Assembly (NCBI RefSeq): GCF_900114045.1
Contig: NZ_FORQ01000001.1
Span: forward strand, 124,001-188,000
Length of the DNA: 64,000 nucleotides
Direction: 5' to 3'
Source of the DNA: Kaistella treverensis
Lineage (GTDB): Bacteria; Bacteroidota; Bacteroidia; Flavobacteriales; Weeksellaceae
Shown here: piece after piece, positions 24,056 to 32,828 of the stretch
Numbering within the stretch: the stretch's first letter is position 1
How the letters are laid out: each line of letters opens with the position of its first letter
Translations under genes and position numbers: made by a program
Notes under the pieces: generated by a model
What the model saw: the letters and a program-made list of their open reading frames with translations, nothing else
The model's database searches: none
What the model was told of the DNA's origin: nothing

Positions 24056-26704
24056 ATGACCGAAGAAAGCAAAAAATTACCCGATATAGCCTGGAAAAAA
24101 TGGGGACCCTATGTGAGCAACCGAGAATGGGGCATCGTTCGTGAAGATTACAGCGCGAACGGTGACGCCTGGAATTACACACAGCATGACACCGCTGAAG
24201 CCAAAGCTTACCGCTGGGGTGAGGAAGGAATCTGTGGAATTTCTGACGATGAGCAGCTTTTAATTTTTTCATTGGGTCTTTGGAACAAGAAAGACGAAAT
24301 GGTCAAAGAGCGGTTTTTCGGCCTTACGAACAGTCAGGGGAATCACGGCGAAGATGTGAAGGAATATTATTATTACCTCGACAACACGCCGACGCATTCC
24401 TACATGAAAATGCTCTATAAATATCCGCAAAACGCGTATCCGTACGAAGAATTAATTGAAAGAAACGCAGCTGCAGGAAAACTGGAACCAGAATATGAAC
24501 TCATTGACACGGGAATTTTTGATGAGAATAAATATTTCGATGTTTTTATAGAATTTGCGAAATTTTCACCACAGGATATTTTCATTAAAGTCACTGTTAC
24601 CAATAAATCCGAGGCAGACGCGCCGCTCGTGCTTTTGCCTACGATTTGGTTTCGTAATACCTGGAGCTGGGGCTACGATGATTACCGACCAGAACTAAAT
24701 GAAATAAATTCTAACCAAATCTGCATAAAGCACAGAGCGTTAAGCATTAAAAATTTTTACGGCAAAAGTGCCCAAAAAATCCTTTTTTGCGATAATGAAA
24801 CCAATAACCAAAGGCTGTATCATTCTGAAAATAGCGGGAAATACTGCAAAGACGGAATTAATGATTATGTAATTAATGGAAATGAGAACGCGGTAAATCC
24901 GGAAAAAAAGAGTACAAAAGCCGCTTTTTTCATCGATGAAATTATTCCGGCTAAATCGACCAAAATTTTCGAATTTCGGTTATCGGACAAAGATGTGGAA
25001 AATCCATTTGAAAAATGTGACGAAACATTTTCAAAACGAAAAGATGAAGCTGATGAATTTTATAAAGAATTACAAAAGGGCATAAAAACCGAAGATGAAA
25101 AACTCGTGCAGCGGCAGGCATTAGCAGGAATGTTGTGGAACAAACAATTCTACCATTACAATGTTGAAAAATGGTTGGAAGGTGATCCGGCGCTCGTAAA
25201 ACCACCGAAATCACGACGGAAAATCCGAAATGAAGAATGGGAAACTTTCAATTCCATGAACATTATTTCCATGCCCGACAAGTGGGAATATCCGTGGTTT
25301 GCGACCTGGGATTTGGCTTTTCACACTTTAAGTTATGCGCTCATGGATTCCGATTTTGCCAAACAGCAGCTCAAACTTTTCACGCTGGAGTGGTTTATGC
25401 ACCCGAACGGTCAGCTTCCGGCGTACGAATGGGATTTCAGTGATGTAAATCCGCCGGTCCATGCCTGGGCAGCATTTCGGGTTTTTAAAATTGATGAGGT
25501 CCAGAAAGGAAAACCAGACCTGGAATTTCTTGAAGGCGTTTTCCAGAAATTATTGATGAATTTCACCTGGTGGGTGAATAAAAAAGACAATAACGGCAAC
25601 AATATTTTCGAAGGCGGTTTTCTCGGTTTGGATAATATCGGCATTTTCGACCGGAATGCAACTTTGCCTTACGGACAGAATCTTGAACAGGCAGACGGCA
25701 CGAGCTGGATGGCCATGTTTTCTTTAAACATGATGCGTATCGCGCTGGAACTGGCGCTTTACAACAAAGTGTATGAAGATATGGCGACGAAATTTTTCGA
25801 ACATTTTCTTCATATTGCTTATGCGCTGGACAATATGGGCGAAGATGATTTTTCACTTTGGGACGAGCAAGATCAGTTTTTCTACGACGCTTTGCAACTG
25901 AAAGACTGCACGAATATGTTTTTGCGTATCCGCACGATTGTCGGCTTAATTCCCATGTTTGCGGTGGAAGTCATCGACGAAGAAATGCTGGATAAATTAC
26001 CGGTTTTCCGTGAAAGAATGGCATGGGTCTTAAAAAACAAACCGGAACTTGCGGCACTCGTTTCACATTGGGACGTAAAAGGTGACGAATCCAAACATCT
26101 ACTTTCATTGCTGCGTGGTCACCGTTTGAAAAAATTGCTCGAACGAATGCTGAACGAAAAAGAATTTCTCAGCGATTACGGCGTGCGCGCTTTATCAAAG
26201 GAATATGAGGAAAATCCCTTTCATATCAATTTAGGCGGCACGGACTATACGGTGAAATATCTGCCTGCGGAAAGTGACAGTTACATGTTTGGCGGAAACA
26301 GCAACTGGCGCGGGCCTATTTGGTTTCCGATTAATTTTTTAATTATCGAAAGTCTGCAGCGCTTCTTTTTTTATTACAGCCCCGATTTTAAGATAGAATG
26401 TCCGACCGGTAGTGGCGAATATTTAAATTTAAATGAAATTGCAGATTTTTTAAGCAAAAGACTGGCGAAAATTTTTCTTGAGGATGAGAACGGAAAACGC
26501 GCTTTTAACGGCCAATATCCGAGATTTCAGGAAGATGAAGATTTCAAGGATTATATTCTTTTTTACGAATATTTTCATGGTGATAATGGCCGTGGCGTAG
26601 GCGCTTCACACCAAACGGGTTGGACAGGATTAATCGCCAAAATTTTGCAGCCGCGCTATACCCAATTTAAAATGGCAAAAGCACAAACCGAATCACCAAA
26701 ATAA
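24056..26704 (+). CDS. GH63-type glucosidase (MGH1-like)
   Basis: An 882-residue cytoplasmic (no signal peptide) glycoside hydrolase of the GH63 type, with an N-terminal beta domain and a C-terminal (alpha/alpha)6 barrel. Barrel landmarks are WEYPWFATWDLAFHTLSYALMDSDFAKQQL (about residues 413-442), NGQLPAYEWDFSDVNPPVHAWA, GLDNIGIFDRNATLPYGQNLEQADGTSWMA and, near the end, GGNSNWRGPIWFPINFLIIESL and GDNGRGVGASHQTGWTGL. In GH63 the catalytic acids are an Asp and a Glu in the barrel; likely candidates lie in the DRNA and ASHQTGWTG regions but I have not fixed them. The substrate could be an alpha-glucoside or glycosylglycerate. The adjacent glucose dehydrogenase-like gene suggests glucose is released. 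Confidence 0.85.
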   Translation: MTEESKKLPDIAWKKWGPYVSNREWGIVREDYSANGDAWNYTQHDTAEAKAYRWGEEGICGISDDEQLLIFSLGLWNKKDEMVKERFFGLTNSQGNHGEDVKEYYYYLDNTPTHSYMKMLYKYPQNAYPYEELIERNAAAGKLEPEYELIDTGIFDENKYFDVFIEFAKFSPQDIFIKVTVTNKSEADAPLVLLPTIWFRNTWSWGYDDYRPELNEINSNQICIKHRALSIKNFYGKSAQKILFCDNETNNQRLYHSENSGKYCKDGINDYVINGNENAVNPEKKSTKAAFFIDEIIPAKSTKIFEFRLSDKDVENPFEKCDETFSKRKDEADEFYKELQKGIKTEDEKLVQRQALAGMLWNKQFYHYNVEKWLEGDPALVKPPKSRRKIRNEEWETFNSMNIISMPDKWEYPWFATWDLAFHTLSYALMDSDFAKQQLKLFTLEWFMHPNGQLPAYEWDFSDVNPPVHAWAAFRVFKIDEVQKGKPDLEFLEGVFQKLLMNFTWWVNKKDNNGNNIFEGGFLGLDNIGIFDRNATLPYGQNLEQADGTSWMAMFSLNMMRIALELALYNKVYEDMATKFFEHFLHIAYALDNMGEDDFSLWDEQDQFFYDALQLKDCTNMFLRIRTIVGLIPMFAVEVIDEEMLDKLPVFRERMAWVLKNKPELAALVSHWDVKGDESKHLLSLLRGHRLKKLLERMLNEKEFLSDYGVRALSKEYEENPFHINLGGTDYTVKYLPAESDSYMFGGNSNWRGPIWFPINFLIIESLQRFFFYYSPDFKIECPTGSGEYLNLNEIADFLSKRLAKIFLEDENGKRAFNGQYPRFQEDEDFKDYILFYEYFHGDNGRGVGASHQTGWTGLIAKILQPRYTQFKMAKAQTESPK

Positions 26705-26754
26705 GCTGGTGCAGAAATTGCAGGAAAAAATTTAACATTAAAAAATTCAAAACT

Positions 26755-26913
26755 ATGGAACCAAGAAAAAAAAATACACCAGGACCGATCGTGATTTTTG
26801 CCATTGTATCAATGATCATCGCAATAATTTCTTACCTGATTTTACAAGTATTTTTCCCCGACTTATTTCGGATTTTACCTACGGGAACCGTTCAACCTGT
26901 GCCAACGAACTAA
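26755..26913 (+). CDS. Small single-pass membrane protein (52 aa)
   Basis: A short frame starting MEPRKKNTPGP, followed by a hydrophobic helix about residues 12-34 (IVIFAIVSMIIAIISYLILQVFF) and a short tail ending VQPVPTN. The basic N-terminus and position 50 nt after the GH63 gene favour a real gene in that operon. Its stop codon overlaps the stop of mtaB by 3 nt on the opposite strand. The function is unknown. Confidence 0.6.
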   Translation: MEPRKKNTPGPIVIFAIVSMIIAIISYLILQVFFPDLFRILPTGTVQPVPTN

Positions 26914-28259
26914 ACTTTACTTAAAAACGCTTCGAAAGCGGCCTGAACAGATACTGTTCCGTCGGTTTCAACTTTGTCAAGTTTCAAAAATTCGATTTGA
27001 TTGATGGAATTTTCGTCGAAAGCTTTTTTTACGCGCACATAATTTTCGGTGAAACCGAACATAAATCCGTTTTTATTTTCGTGCTCCCACAACACTGGCA
27101 AAGATTTGCCAAGCTGCGTTTCATAAAATGCCATTTTCTTTTTCTCGGATAAAATTCGGAGCATTTTGCTGCGTTTTTTTCGTTCTACAATCGGAATTAC
27201 ACCGCCCATTTCCGCGGCTTCGGTATTTTCTCTCTCAGAATAGGTGAAAACATGCAGATAAGAAATCGGTAATTCATTCAGAAAACGGTAGGTTTCCAGA
27301 AATTTTTCTTCCGTTTCACCCGGAAACCCTACGATAACGTCAACACCAATACACGCATCGGGCATAACTTCACGGATTTTTTGAACACGATCAGAATAAA
27401 GTCCGGACATATAACGACGCTTCATTTTCTTTAATAAATCATCGCTGCCGCTTTGCAACGGAATGTGGAAATGCGGTACAAAACGCTTGCTTTTTGCTAC
27501 CAGTTCAATGCTTTCATCTTTCAGAAGATTCGGTTCAATCGAGGAAATCCGGATTCTTTCAATACCTTCAACGGTATCGAGTTCTGAAATTAAATCTAAA
27601 AAAGTGTGCTCGTGTTTTTTATTTCCAAATTCACCTTTACCGTAATCACCAATGTTGACGCCGGTTAAAACAATTTCACGAATTCCGCGCGACGCAATTT
27701 CTGTCGCGTTTTTCACCACATTTTCGATGGTATCGGAACGGGAAATTCCACGTGCTAAGGGAATGGTGCAATACGTACATTTATAATCGCAACCGTCCTG
27801 AACTTTCAGAAAAGCCCGAGTGCGGTCGCCGATCGAGTAACTTCCGATAAAAAAATCCGCCTGATCAACCTCGCAGGAATGGATAATTCCGTTGTCGGAG
27901 GATTTCTGCAAATCTTCAAGGTAACTCAAAAGGTTGAATTTTTCTTTCGCGCCTAAAACCAAATCTACACCTTCAATACCTGAAATTTCTTCCGGTTTCA
28001 GCTGCGCATAACAGCCTAAAATCACTACCAAACCGTCGGGATTGGCTTTCATGGCTCTTTTCACGTGAAATTTACATTCGCGGTCAGCATTTTCTGTCAC
28101 AGAACAGGTGTTGATGACGTACACATGCGCAGGCTCATCAAAGCTAACCTTTGCGTAGCCGGCGCCTGTTAATTGGCGCGCAATTGTTGAAGTTTCCGCA
28201 AAATTGAGTTTACACCCAAGCGTATGAAATGCGGCAGTTTTTTGGGTTAAATTTTCCAT
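26910..28259 (-). CDS. mtaB: tRNA t6A37 methylthiotransferase MtaB
   Basis: A 449-residue radical-SAM enzyme that converts t6A to ms2t6A at position 37 of tRNAs reading ANN codons. The N-terminal UPF0004 domain holds three [4Fe-4S] cysteines (TLGCKLNFAET, NTCSVTENADREC, LGCYAQLKPEE). The radical SAM motif is CDYKCTYCTIPLARG (about residue 160). A TRAM-like C-terminal region follows. The MtaB rather than MiaB subtype is supported by the TLGCKLN opening and VKVQDGCDYKCTYCTIP context. The frame is open to a TTG at 28274, but the ATG at 28259 lies just downstream of a TAAATTTG promoter element. It converges with the small membrane protein gene with overlapping stops. Confidence 0.92.
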   Translation of the reverse strand: MENLTQKTAAFHTLGCKLNFAETSTIARQLTGAGYAKVSFDEPAHVYVINTCSVTENADRECKFHVKRAMKANPDGLVVILGCYAQLKPEEISGIEGVDLVLGAKEKFNLLSYLEDLQKSSDNGIIHSCEVDQADFFIGSYSIGDRTRAFLKVQDGCDYKCTYCTIPLARGISRSDTIENVVKNATEIASRGIREIVLTGVNIGDYGKGEFGNKKHEHTFLDLISELDTVEGIERIRISSIEPNLLKDESIELVAKSKRFVPHFHIPLQSGSDDLLKKMKRRYMSGLYSDRVQKIREVMPDACIGVDVIVGFPGETEEKFLETYRFLNELPISYLHVFTYSERENTEAAEMGGVIPIVERKKRSKMLRILSEKKKMAFYETQLGKSLPVLWEHENKNGFMFGFTENYVRVKKAFDENSINQIEFLKLDKVETDGTVSVQAAFEAFLSKV

Positions 28260-28271
28260 ATTTTGAAACTG

Positions 28272-28279
28272 CAAATTTA
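28272..28279 (-). promoter_or_regulatory. -7 promoter element of mtaB
   Basis: The minus strand reads TAAATTTG, 12 nt before the ATG; this implies a leader of only about 7 nt. Confidence 0.45.
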
Positions 28280-28320
28280 AAGATTATTTCGGTGCAAAGA
28301 AAAATTTCCGTTTATTACCA

Positions 28321-28344
28321 AAAAAACCGCGCCGAAGCGCGATT
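28321..28344 (-). terminator. Terminator behind the cysteine dioxygenase-like gene
   Basis: The minus strand has CGCGC, loop TTCG, GCGCG, then GGTTTTTTT; an extra-stable UUCG tetraloop. Confidence 0.85.
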
Positions 28345-28386
28345 CTTAATGAAATGAAATCTAACTAAATATAACTTTTTTTTGCC

Positions 28387-28968
28387 CTAAATCTGGGTTA
28401 TTTTTTTAAAATGATTATCAACTGCTTTCCAGGAACAAACCGTGGCGTGGTGCGACAGCTGGCCAATTCTGCGCTGCTCCGTATCGAAAATTCTTACGTT
28501 TTCTACATTCAGTTTTGGCGTTCTGTACACGTGAAGACTTACCGTAATTTCGTCGGAATTATTGATAATCGAGTTAATGTCTGTAGTTTTCTCAATTAAA
28601 ATATCGCCTTCCTTAGCTGTTGCGCGCGAATCGTATTCAATAAAATTGTCATTTTCGCGGTAACTAATTTCCGTCAGGCTGCCTTTCAGTACTTTAAGTT
28701 TGGTATCATAATTCACATGATCCCGGATAACAGAACAGTAATTTATGCCCCAGATTTTCAGCGCCGCGAAAAATTCGCCCTGAAAGACCGGAATTCTCAT
28801 ACAGGTTTCCGCCGGAATTTCCAAAGCAGAAATCTGGTAGATTTCTTCGAAATCCTTAATGTGAAAGGTGAAAAGTAAATCGCAAACTTCCTCGAAGCTT
28901 AGGCTATTTTTCGCTTTCAGATCTGCTAAAACCTGCTCGAGTTTCTGTAATCCGATAGGTGTTTCCAT
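28387..28968 (-). CDS. Cysteine dioxygenase-like cupin lacking key iron ligand
   Basis: A 193-residue cupin with the backbone pattern of type I cysteine dioxygenases: a helical N-terminus, RIPVFQGEFFAALKIWG, then IRDHVNYDTKLKVLKGSLTEISY, and ITVSLHVYRTPK. In active enzymes the second segment begins HxH and carries a crosslink cysteine five residues after the second His. Here the residues are Arg82, His84 and Thr89, while the third ligand His146 (SLHVY) is kept. Two of the hallmark residues are thus gone, so the protein probably cannot bind Fe(II) in the usual three-His way. It may be a pseudoenzyme, a binding protein, or use another metal site. It has its own strong terminator. Confidence 0.65.
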   Translation of the reverse strand: METPIGLQKLEQVLADLKAKNSLSFEEVCDLLFTFHIKDFEEIYQISALEIPAETCMRIPVFQGEFFAALKIWGINYCSVIRDHVNYDTKLKVLKGSLTEISYRENDNFIEYDSRATAKEGDILIEKTTDINSIINNSDEITVSLHVYRTPKLNVENVRIFDTEQRRIGQLSHHATVCSWKAVDNHFKKITQI

Positions 28969-29063
28969 TACATGTGTTTTGATGGTGTAAAATTAAACAC
29001 AAGCGGCGAGGAGAAATATTTTTTGGTACTGACTTAAATCAATACTGAAATTTATCAGCTATT

Positions 29064-29639
29064 TTAAATTTTGTATTCGTCGCGCACTTCGTCGCTTTTC
29101 GCAAAACACACGGGCGAAGAATTTTCCGGCAAATCGGCTGTATTTTCCGGTTTTTGCGAAAACAGAATTTTTGTTTGTATTTTTTCAGCTGAATTTTTTT
29201 CGTTTTGAAGCAATTCTGCGAGGAAAATAATTTGACCCACGGAGAACGCACAGCTTGAAAGTTGGCTTAAAACCATTGATTCAAAATCAGATTTTTTACC
29301 GGTTATTTGACCGAATTTTTCCCATTTTTCCGCGGGACTTTCTTCAATGTTTTTAAATAAAATTTCCCAGCTTTCAGACCAAAACTGTAGAACTTCGGCT
29401 TTTGAAGTCAAAGTATATTGAAGAAATTTGCTGCTATTTTGCCCAATTTTTTCATTTTCTATTTCAGAAAAAAAAGCCGTTTTTGTCCCGAATTCTTCAG
29501 CAAAATCCTGAACCAAATCAGTGATGGTTTTGCTTTCATCATTAATTTTTTTGAAGAAAATAGGCTCATTTAACACCGAAAAAATTTCGTCGGTTTGATA
29601 TTTATATTTCTGGAATTCAGCAAAAATTATTTCTTTCAT
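29064..29639 (-). CDS. Unknown protein, possible DinB/DUF1572-like bundle
   Basis: A 191-residue, mostly helical soluble protein, rich in Lys, Glu and Phe. The segment SMVLSQLSSCAFSVGQIIFLAELLQNE about residues 124-150 resembles the last helices of DUF1572/DinB-like proteins (normally ...HxGQIIYLAK), but the metal-binding histidines are absent, so this is a weak fold guess. No signal peptide. It is separated from the CDO-like gene by about 95 nt and transcribed in the same direction, away from glgP. Confidence 0.55.
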   Translation of the reverse strand: MKEIIFAEFQKYKYQTDEIFSVLNEPIFFKKINDESKTITDLVQDFAEEFGTKTAFFSEIENEKIGQNSSKFLQYTLTSKAEVLQFWSESWEILFKNIEESPAEKWEKFGQITGKKSDFESMVLSQLSSCAFSVGQIIFLAELLQNEKNSAEKIQTKILFSQKPENTADLPENSSPVCFAKSDEVRDEYKI

Positions 29640-29768
29640 GATGAAACTTTTAAAAACTCAAATTTACGCAATGTAATTTTTAAAATTTGCTATTCGGCGC
29701 TTAATATGAGTTCGCGCAGCTATTGCAAAATTTTGGTGTCATTCATTTTCAGACCGCTTTTTAATCAA

Positions 29769-29776
29769 TACATTTG
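29769..29776 (+). promoter_or_regulatory. -7 promoter element upstream of the glucan phosphorylase gene
   Basis: TACATTTG matches TAnnTTTG, 26 nt before the start codon; no strong -33. Confidence 0.45.
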
Positions 29777-29802
29777 CAGCTGATTTTTAATTTTAAACAA
29801 AA

Positions 29803-31458
29803 ATGGATTTTAAAAACTATACGATGCCATACAGCATCAATCCGGAGTATTCTAAAAAAGTTGCCTATTTTTCAATGGAATTTGCCATTGATCAGGCGTT
29901 GAAAATATATTCCGGCGGGCTCGGATTTTTGGCGGGTTCGCACATGCGAAGTGCTTATAACCTAAAGCAGGATTTGGTAGGAATCGGCATTCTCTGGAAA
30001 TTTGGTTATTACGATCAGGCCAGAAATCACGACCAGACTTTACAACCAACCTGGACGGTAAAATTGTATTCTTTTTTGCAGGACACGGGCATTAAGTTTC
30101 AAATAAATATCCATTCCGCGCCGGTTTGGGTGAAAGTGTATTATTTGGCGCCGGAAGTTTTCCACACTGCGCCGATGTTTTTCCTTTCCACCGACGTGCC
30201 GGAAAACGACCATATTTCAAAAACAATTTGTCACCGTCTGTACGACGCTAACGAATCTACCAAACTTGCGCAATATATTCTTTTAGGAAAAGGTGGCGCA
30301 AAACTTCTGGACATGATGAATTTCGAGCGCGATGTTTATCATTTAAATGAAGCGCACGGTTTGCCGGCAGCATTTTATTTATTGAAGAAATTCGGTGGCG
30401 ATTTGAATAAAGTTAAAGAAAAACTGGTTTTCACCACGCATACGCCGGAAGAAGCCGGAAATGAAAAGCATAATCTTACCATGTGCCATGATATGTCTTA
30501 CTTTTCAGGTTTAAGCATTGATCAGGTTAAAAACATCGAAGGTGTAGATGACGACCGTTTTAATCACTCGCTTTGTGCGCTCAGAATGGCGAGAGTTGCT
30601 AATGGTGTTTCCCAACTGCATGGAGTAGTTTCCCGTGAAATGTGGAGCAAATACCCAAATATTTGTGAAATTAAAGCAATTACGAACGCACAGGAATTTA
30701 AATATTGGGCAGATAAACCGCTTTACCAGTCGAAAGATGAAGCTGATTCTACCTTATTTGATTTCCGCAAAAAGCATTTAAAGAAAAGATTTTTCAAAAT
30801 CGTTGCCGATCAAACAGGAAATTTATTCGATCCGAACGTTTTAACCATCGTTTGGGCTCGCAGATTTGCGGGTTATAAAAGAGCTGATCTTTTGCTGCAC
30901 GACAAAGAACGTTTTGAAAGACTTTTGAACAATCCGAAATATCCGGTGCAGATTATCTGGGCAGGAAAACCTTATCCGATGGATTATTCCGCGATTTCTA
31001 CCTTCAACGGACTTGTTGAAGAAAGTAAAAATTACAAAAACATGGCGGTTCTTACGGGCTACGAATTGTCCTTAAGCAAATCGATGAAGCAAGGTTCTGA
31101 TGTTTGGTTAAACAATCCGCGTGTACCGCGCGAAGCTTCCGGAACTTCGGGAATGACGGCAGCAATGAACGGTTCGGTAAATCTTTCCACCGATGATGGT
31201 TGGATTCCGGAGTTTACCAAACACGGTAAAAATTCATTTGTTGTTACAAAAGCTGATTACGAAAACATGAGCGTTTATGACCAAGATAATTATGACTTGA
31301 ATAAACTCTATGAAATCCTGGAAAACGAAATAATCCCGATGTATTACGACAGACCTGATGAATGGCGCACTGTTCAGCAAACCGCGATGGACGATGTAAA
31401 AGTTGCTTTCAATTCCGACCGAATGGCCGATGAATATTACAAGCAGATTTACCTTTAA
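29803..31458 (+). CDS. glgP: Alpha-glucan phosphorylase-like protein without the PLP lysine
   Basis: A 551-residue GT35-family protein, of the short type. Alpha-glucan phosphorylases split alpha-1,4-glucans with phosphate to glucose 1-phosphate using pyridoxal phosphate. Conserved blocks include VAYFSMEFAIDQALKIYSGGLGFLAGSHM (residues 20-48), VWARRFAGYKRADLLL (about 349-364) and REASGTSGMTAAMNGSVNLSTDDGW (about 443-467). In characterised phosphorylases the last block reads GTSGMK or GTGNMK, and that lysine forms the Schiff base with PLP. Here codon ACG at 31156 gives Thr452. The rest of the fold is intact and unbroken, so this is either a sub-family that works differently or an inactive paralogue. 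It is well shorter than the classical 800-residue enzymes. A terminator follows. Confidence 0.8.
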   Translation: MDFKNYTMPYSINPEYSKKVAYFSMEFAIDQALKIYSGGLGFLAGSHMRSAYNLKQDLVGIGILWKFGYYDQARNHDQTLQPTWTVKLYSFLQDTGIKFQINIHSAPVWVKVYYLAPEVFHTAPMFFLSTDVPENDHISKTICHRLYDANESTKLAQYILLGKGGAKLLDMMNFERDVYHLNEAHGLPAAFYLLKKFGGDLNKVKEKLVFTTHTPEEAGNEKHNLTMCHDMSYFSGLSIDQVKNIEGVDDDRFNHSLCALRMARVANGVSQLHGVVSREMWSKYPNICEIKAITNAQEFKYWADKPLYQSKDEADSTLFDFRKKHLKKRFFKIVADQTGNLFDPNVLTIVWARRFAGYKRADLLLHDKERFERLLNNPKYPVQIIWAGKPYPMDYSAISTFNGLVEESKNYKNMAVLTGYELSLSKSMKQGSDVWLNNPRVPREASGTSGMTAAMNGSVNLSTDDGWIPEFTKHGKNSFVVTKADYENMSVYDQDNYDLNKLYEILENEIIPMYYDRPDEWRTVQQTAMDDVKVAFNSDRMADEYYKQIYL

Positions 31459-31478
31459 ATCAATACCAAAAAATACCG

Positions 31479-31508
31479 GCCGGAGAATGCAAATTTTCCG
31501 GCTTTTTT
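31479..31508 (+). terminator. Terminator behind the phosphorylase gene
   Basis: GCCGGAGAA paired with TTTTCCGGC around a short loop, then a T run. Confidence 0.8.
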
Positions 31509-31564
31509 GTGCCGAATTTTTAATTTTAAAAATAAAGCGATTAGATAAATCGAAAAAATTTGCC

Positions 31565-31584
31565 CTTTTAACGGCAAGTTTTTC
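31565..31584 (+). repeat. Intergenic AACGGCAA/T-tract motif, copy 2
   Basis: CTTTTAACGGCAAGTTTTTC, 68 nt upstream of the prfB start. It is almost identical to the copy at 336. Confidence 0.45.
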
Positions 31585-31627
31585 AGTTTTGCATTTTGCG
31601 GTAATTTAGGTTTCCTTTAAAAAATAT

Positions 31628-31635
31628 TACTTTTG
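31628..31635 (+). promoter_or_regulatory. -7 promoter element of prfB
   Basis: TACTTTTG matches TAnnTTTG, 16 nt before the GTG start. Confidence 0.45.
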
Positions 31636-31651
31636 CTAAAATTAAAATCGA

Positions 31652-32764
31652 GTGATCAACAGCGACCAGATAAAAGAAACGCAATCCCGGATAGCAGATT
31701 TGTATAAATATCTGCAGATCGACCGGAAAAAAATTGAGATTGCAAATGACGAAGAAAAAACTGTTTCACCGGAGTTTTGGGACACTCCGAAGGAAGCGGA
31801 AATCTTCATGAAACAGCTGCGTTCCAAGAAAAAATGGGTGGATGATTACGAGGAAATTTTCACACGTTTTGAAGATATTCAGGTTTTAATGGAATTTGCT
31901 AAAGAAGATCCGGATTCCGCGCGGGAACTTGATGAAGCTTTTCCGGTTTTAGTTCAGAAAATCGAAGATTTAGAATTTAAAAATATGCTTTCGAATGAAG
32001 GCGACGAACTTTCGGCGGTTTTACAAATTACAGCTGGCGCAGGAGGAACGGAAAGCTGCGATTGGGCTTCGATGCTGATGCGGATGTACAAGATGTGGGC
32101 AGAAAATCAAGGCTACAAAATTCGTGAACTGAACTATCAGGAAGGCGAAGTTGCCGGAATAAAAACCGTGACCCTGGAAATTGACGGTGAATTTGCTTTT
32201 GGTTATCTGCGTGGTGAAAACGGTGTTCACCGTTTGGTGCGGATTTCTCCGTTTGATTCCAATGCAAAACGCCACACCAGTTTCGTCTCGGTTTACGTTT
32301 ATCCGTTGGTGGACGACACGATTGAAATCAACATTAATCCTGCAGATATCTCCTTTGAAACCATGCGTTCGAGTGGCGCCGGTGGACAGAATGTCAATAA
32401 AGTAGAAACCGCAGTTCGTTTGCGTCACGCACCCACTGGAATTATAATTGAAAATTCCGAATCGCGCTCACAGCTTCAAAACAAAGAAAAAGCAATGCAG
32501 TTGTTGAAATCGCGACTCTACGAAATGGAACTTGAAGAGCGTATGAAAGCGCGCACTGAGATAGAAGCCGGTAAAATGAAAATCGAGTGGGGCAGCCAAA
32601 TTCGAAATTACGTGATGCACCCGTACAAACTGGTGAAAGATGTACGTTCTGGCTTTGAAACTTCGGATGTGGACGGTGTGATGAACGGAAATCTGACGCC
32701 GTTTCTTAAAGCATTTCTAATGGCCGACGGAACGGCGGTTTCCGATGATAACTTCGAGCTTTAA
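31652..32764 (+). CDS. prfB: Peptide chain release factor 2, GTG start, no programmed frameshift
   Basis: A 370-residue class I release factor that recognises UGA and UAA and triggers peptidyl-tRNA hydrolysis. The stop-codon recognition region [13 protein letters not shown] has the SPF tripeptide of RF2, and [20 protein letters not shown] holds the GGQ motif at residues 244-246 (with the Gln that PrmC methylates). In many bacteria RF2 is made by +1 frameshifting at an early CUU-UGA. Here the corresponding N-terminal region ([20 protein letters not shown]) is one continuous frame with no in-frame UGA, so that autoregulation is absent. No ATG exists near the N-terminus; the GTG at 31652 sits just behind a -7 element and is the best start. 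Confidence 0.94.
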   Translation: MINSDQIKETQSRIADLYKYLQIDRKKIEIANDEEKTVSPEFWDTPKEAEIFMKQLRSKKKWVDDYEEIFTRFEDIQVLMEFAKEDPDSARELDEAFPVLVQKIEDLEFKNMLSNEGDELSAVLQITAGAGGTESCDWASMLMRMYKMWAENQGYKIRELNYQEGEVAGIKTVTLEIDGEFAFGYLRGENGVHRLVRISPFDSNAKRHTSFVSVYVYPLVDDTIEININPADISFETMRSSGAGGQNVNKVETAVRLRHAPTGIIIENSESRSQLQNKEKAMQLLKSRLYEMELEERMKARTEIEAGKMKIEWGSQIRNYVMHPYKLVKDVRSGFETSDVDGVMNGNLTPFLKAFLMADGTAVSDDNFEL

Positions 32765-32794
32765 AATTTAATAAACTTTAACAATTTCTTATTC

Positions 32795-32823
32795 TTTGCA
32801 GAAGAGCTCTTTTGTTATCTTTG
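32795..32823 (+). promoter_or_regulatory. Promoter of dedA, 5 nt from the start codon
   Basis: TTTG at 32795-32798, a 17-nt spacer, TATCTTTG at 32816-32823, then CAAAT and the ATG at 32829. Transcription starting 5-6 nt after the -7 element would begin at the start codon itself. Confidence 0.65.
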
Positions 32824-32828
32824 CAAAT

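Noticed and set aside
31652..31760. Possible programmed +1 frameshift in prfB
   Set aside because: There is no CUUUGA or in-frame UGA in the first 40 codons; the frame from the GTG start is continuous.
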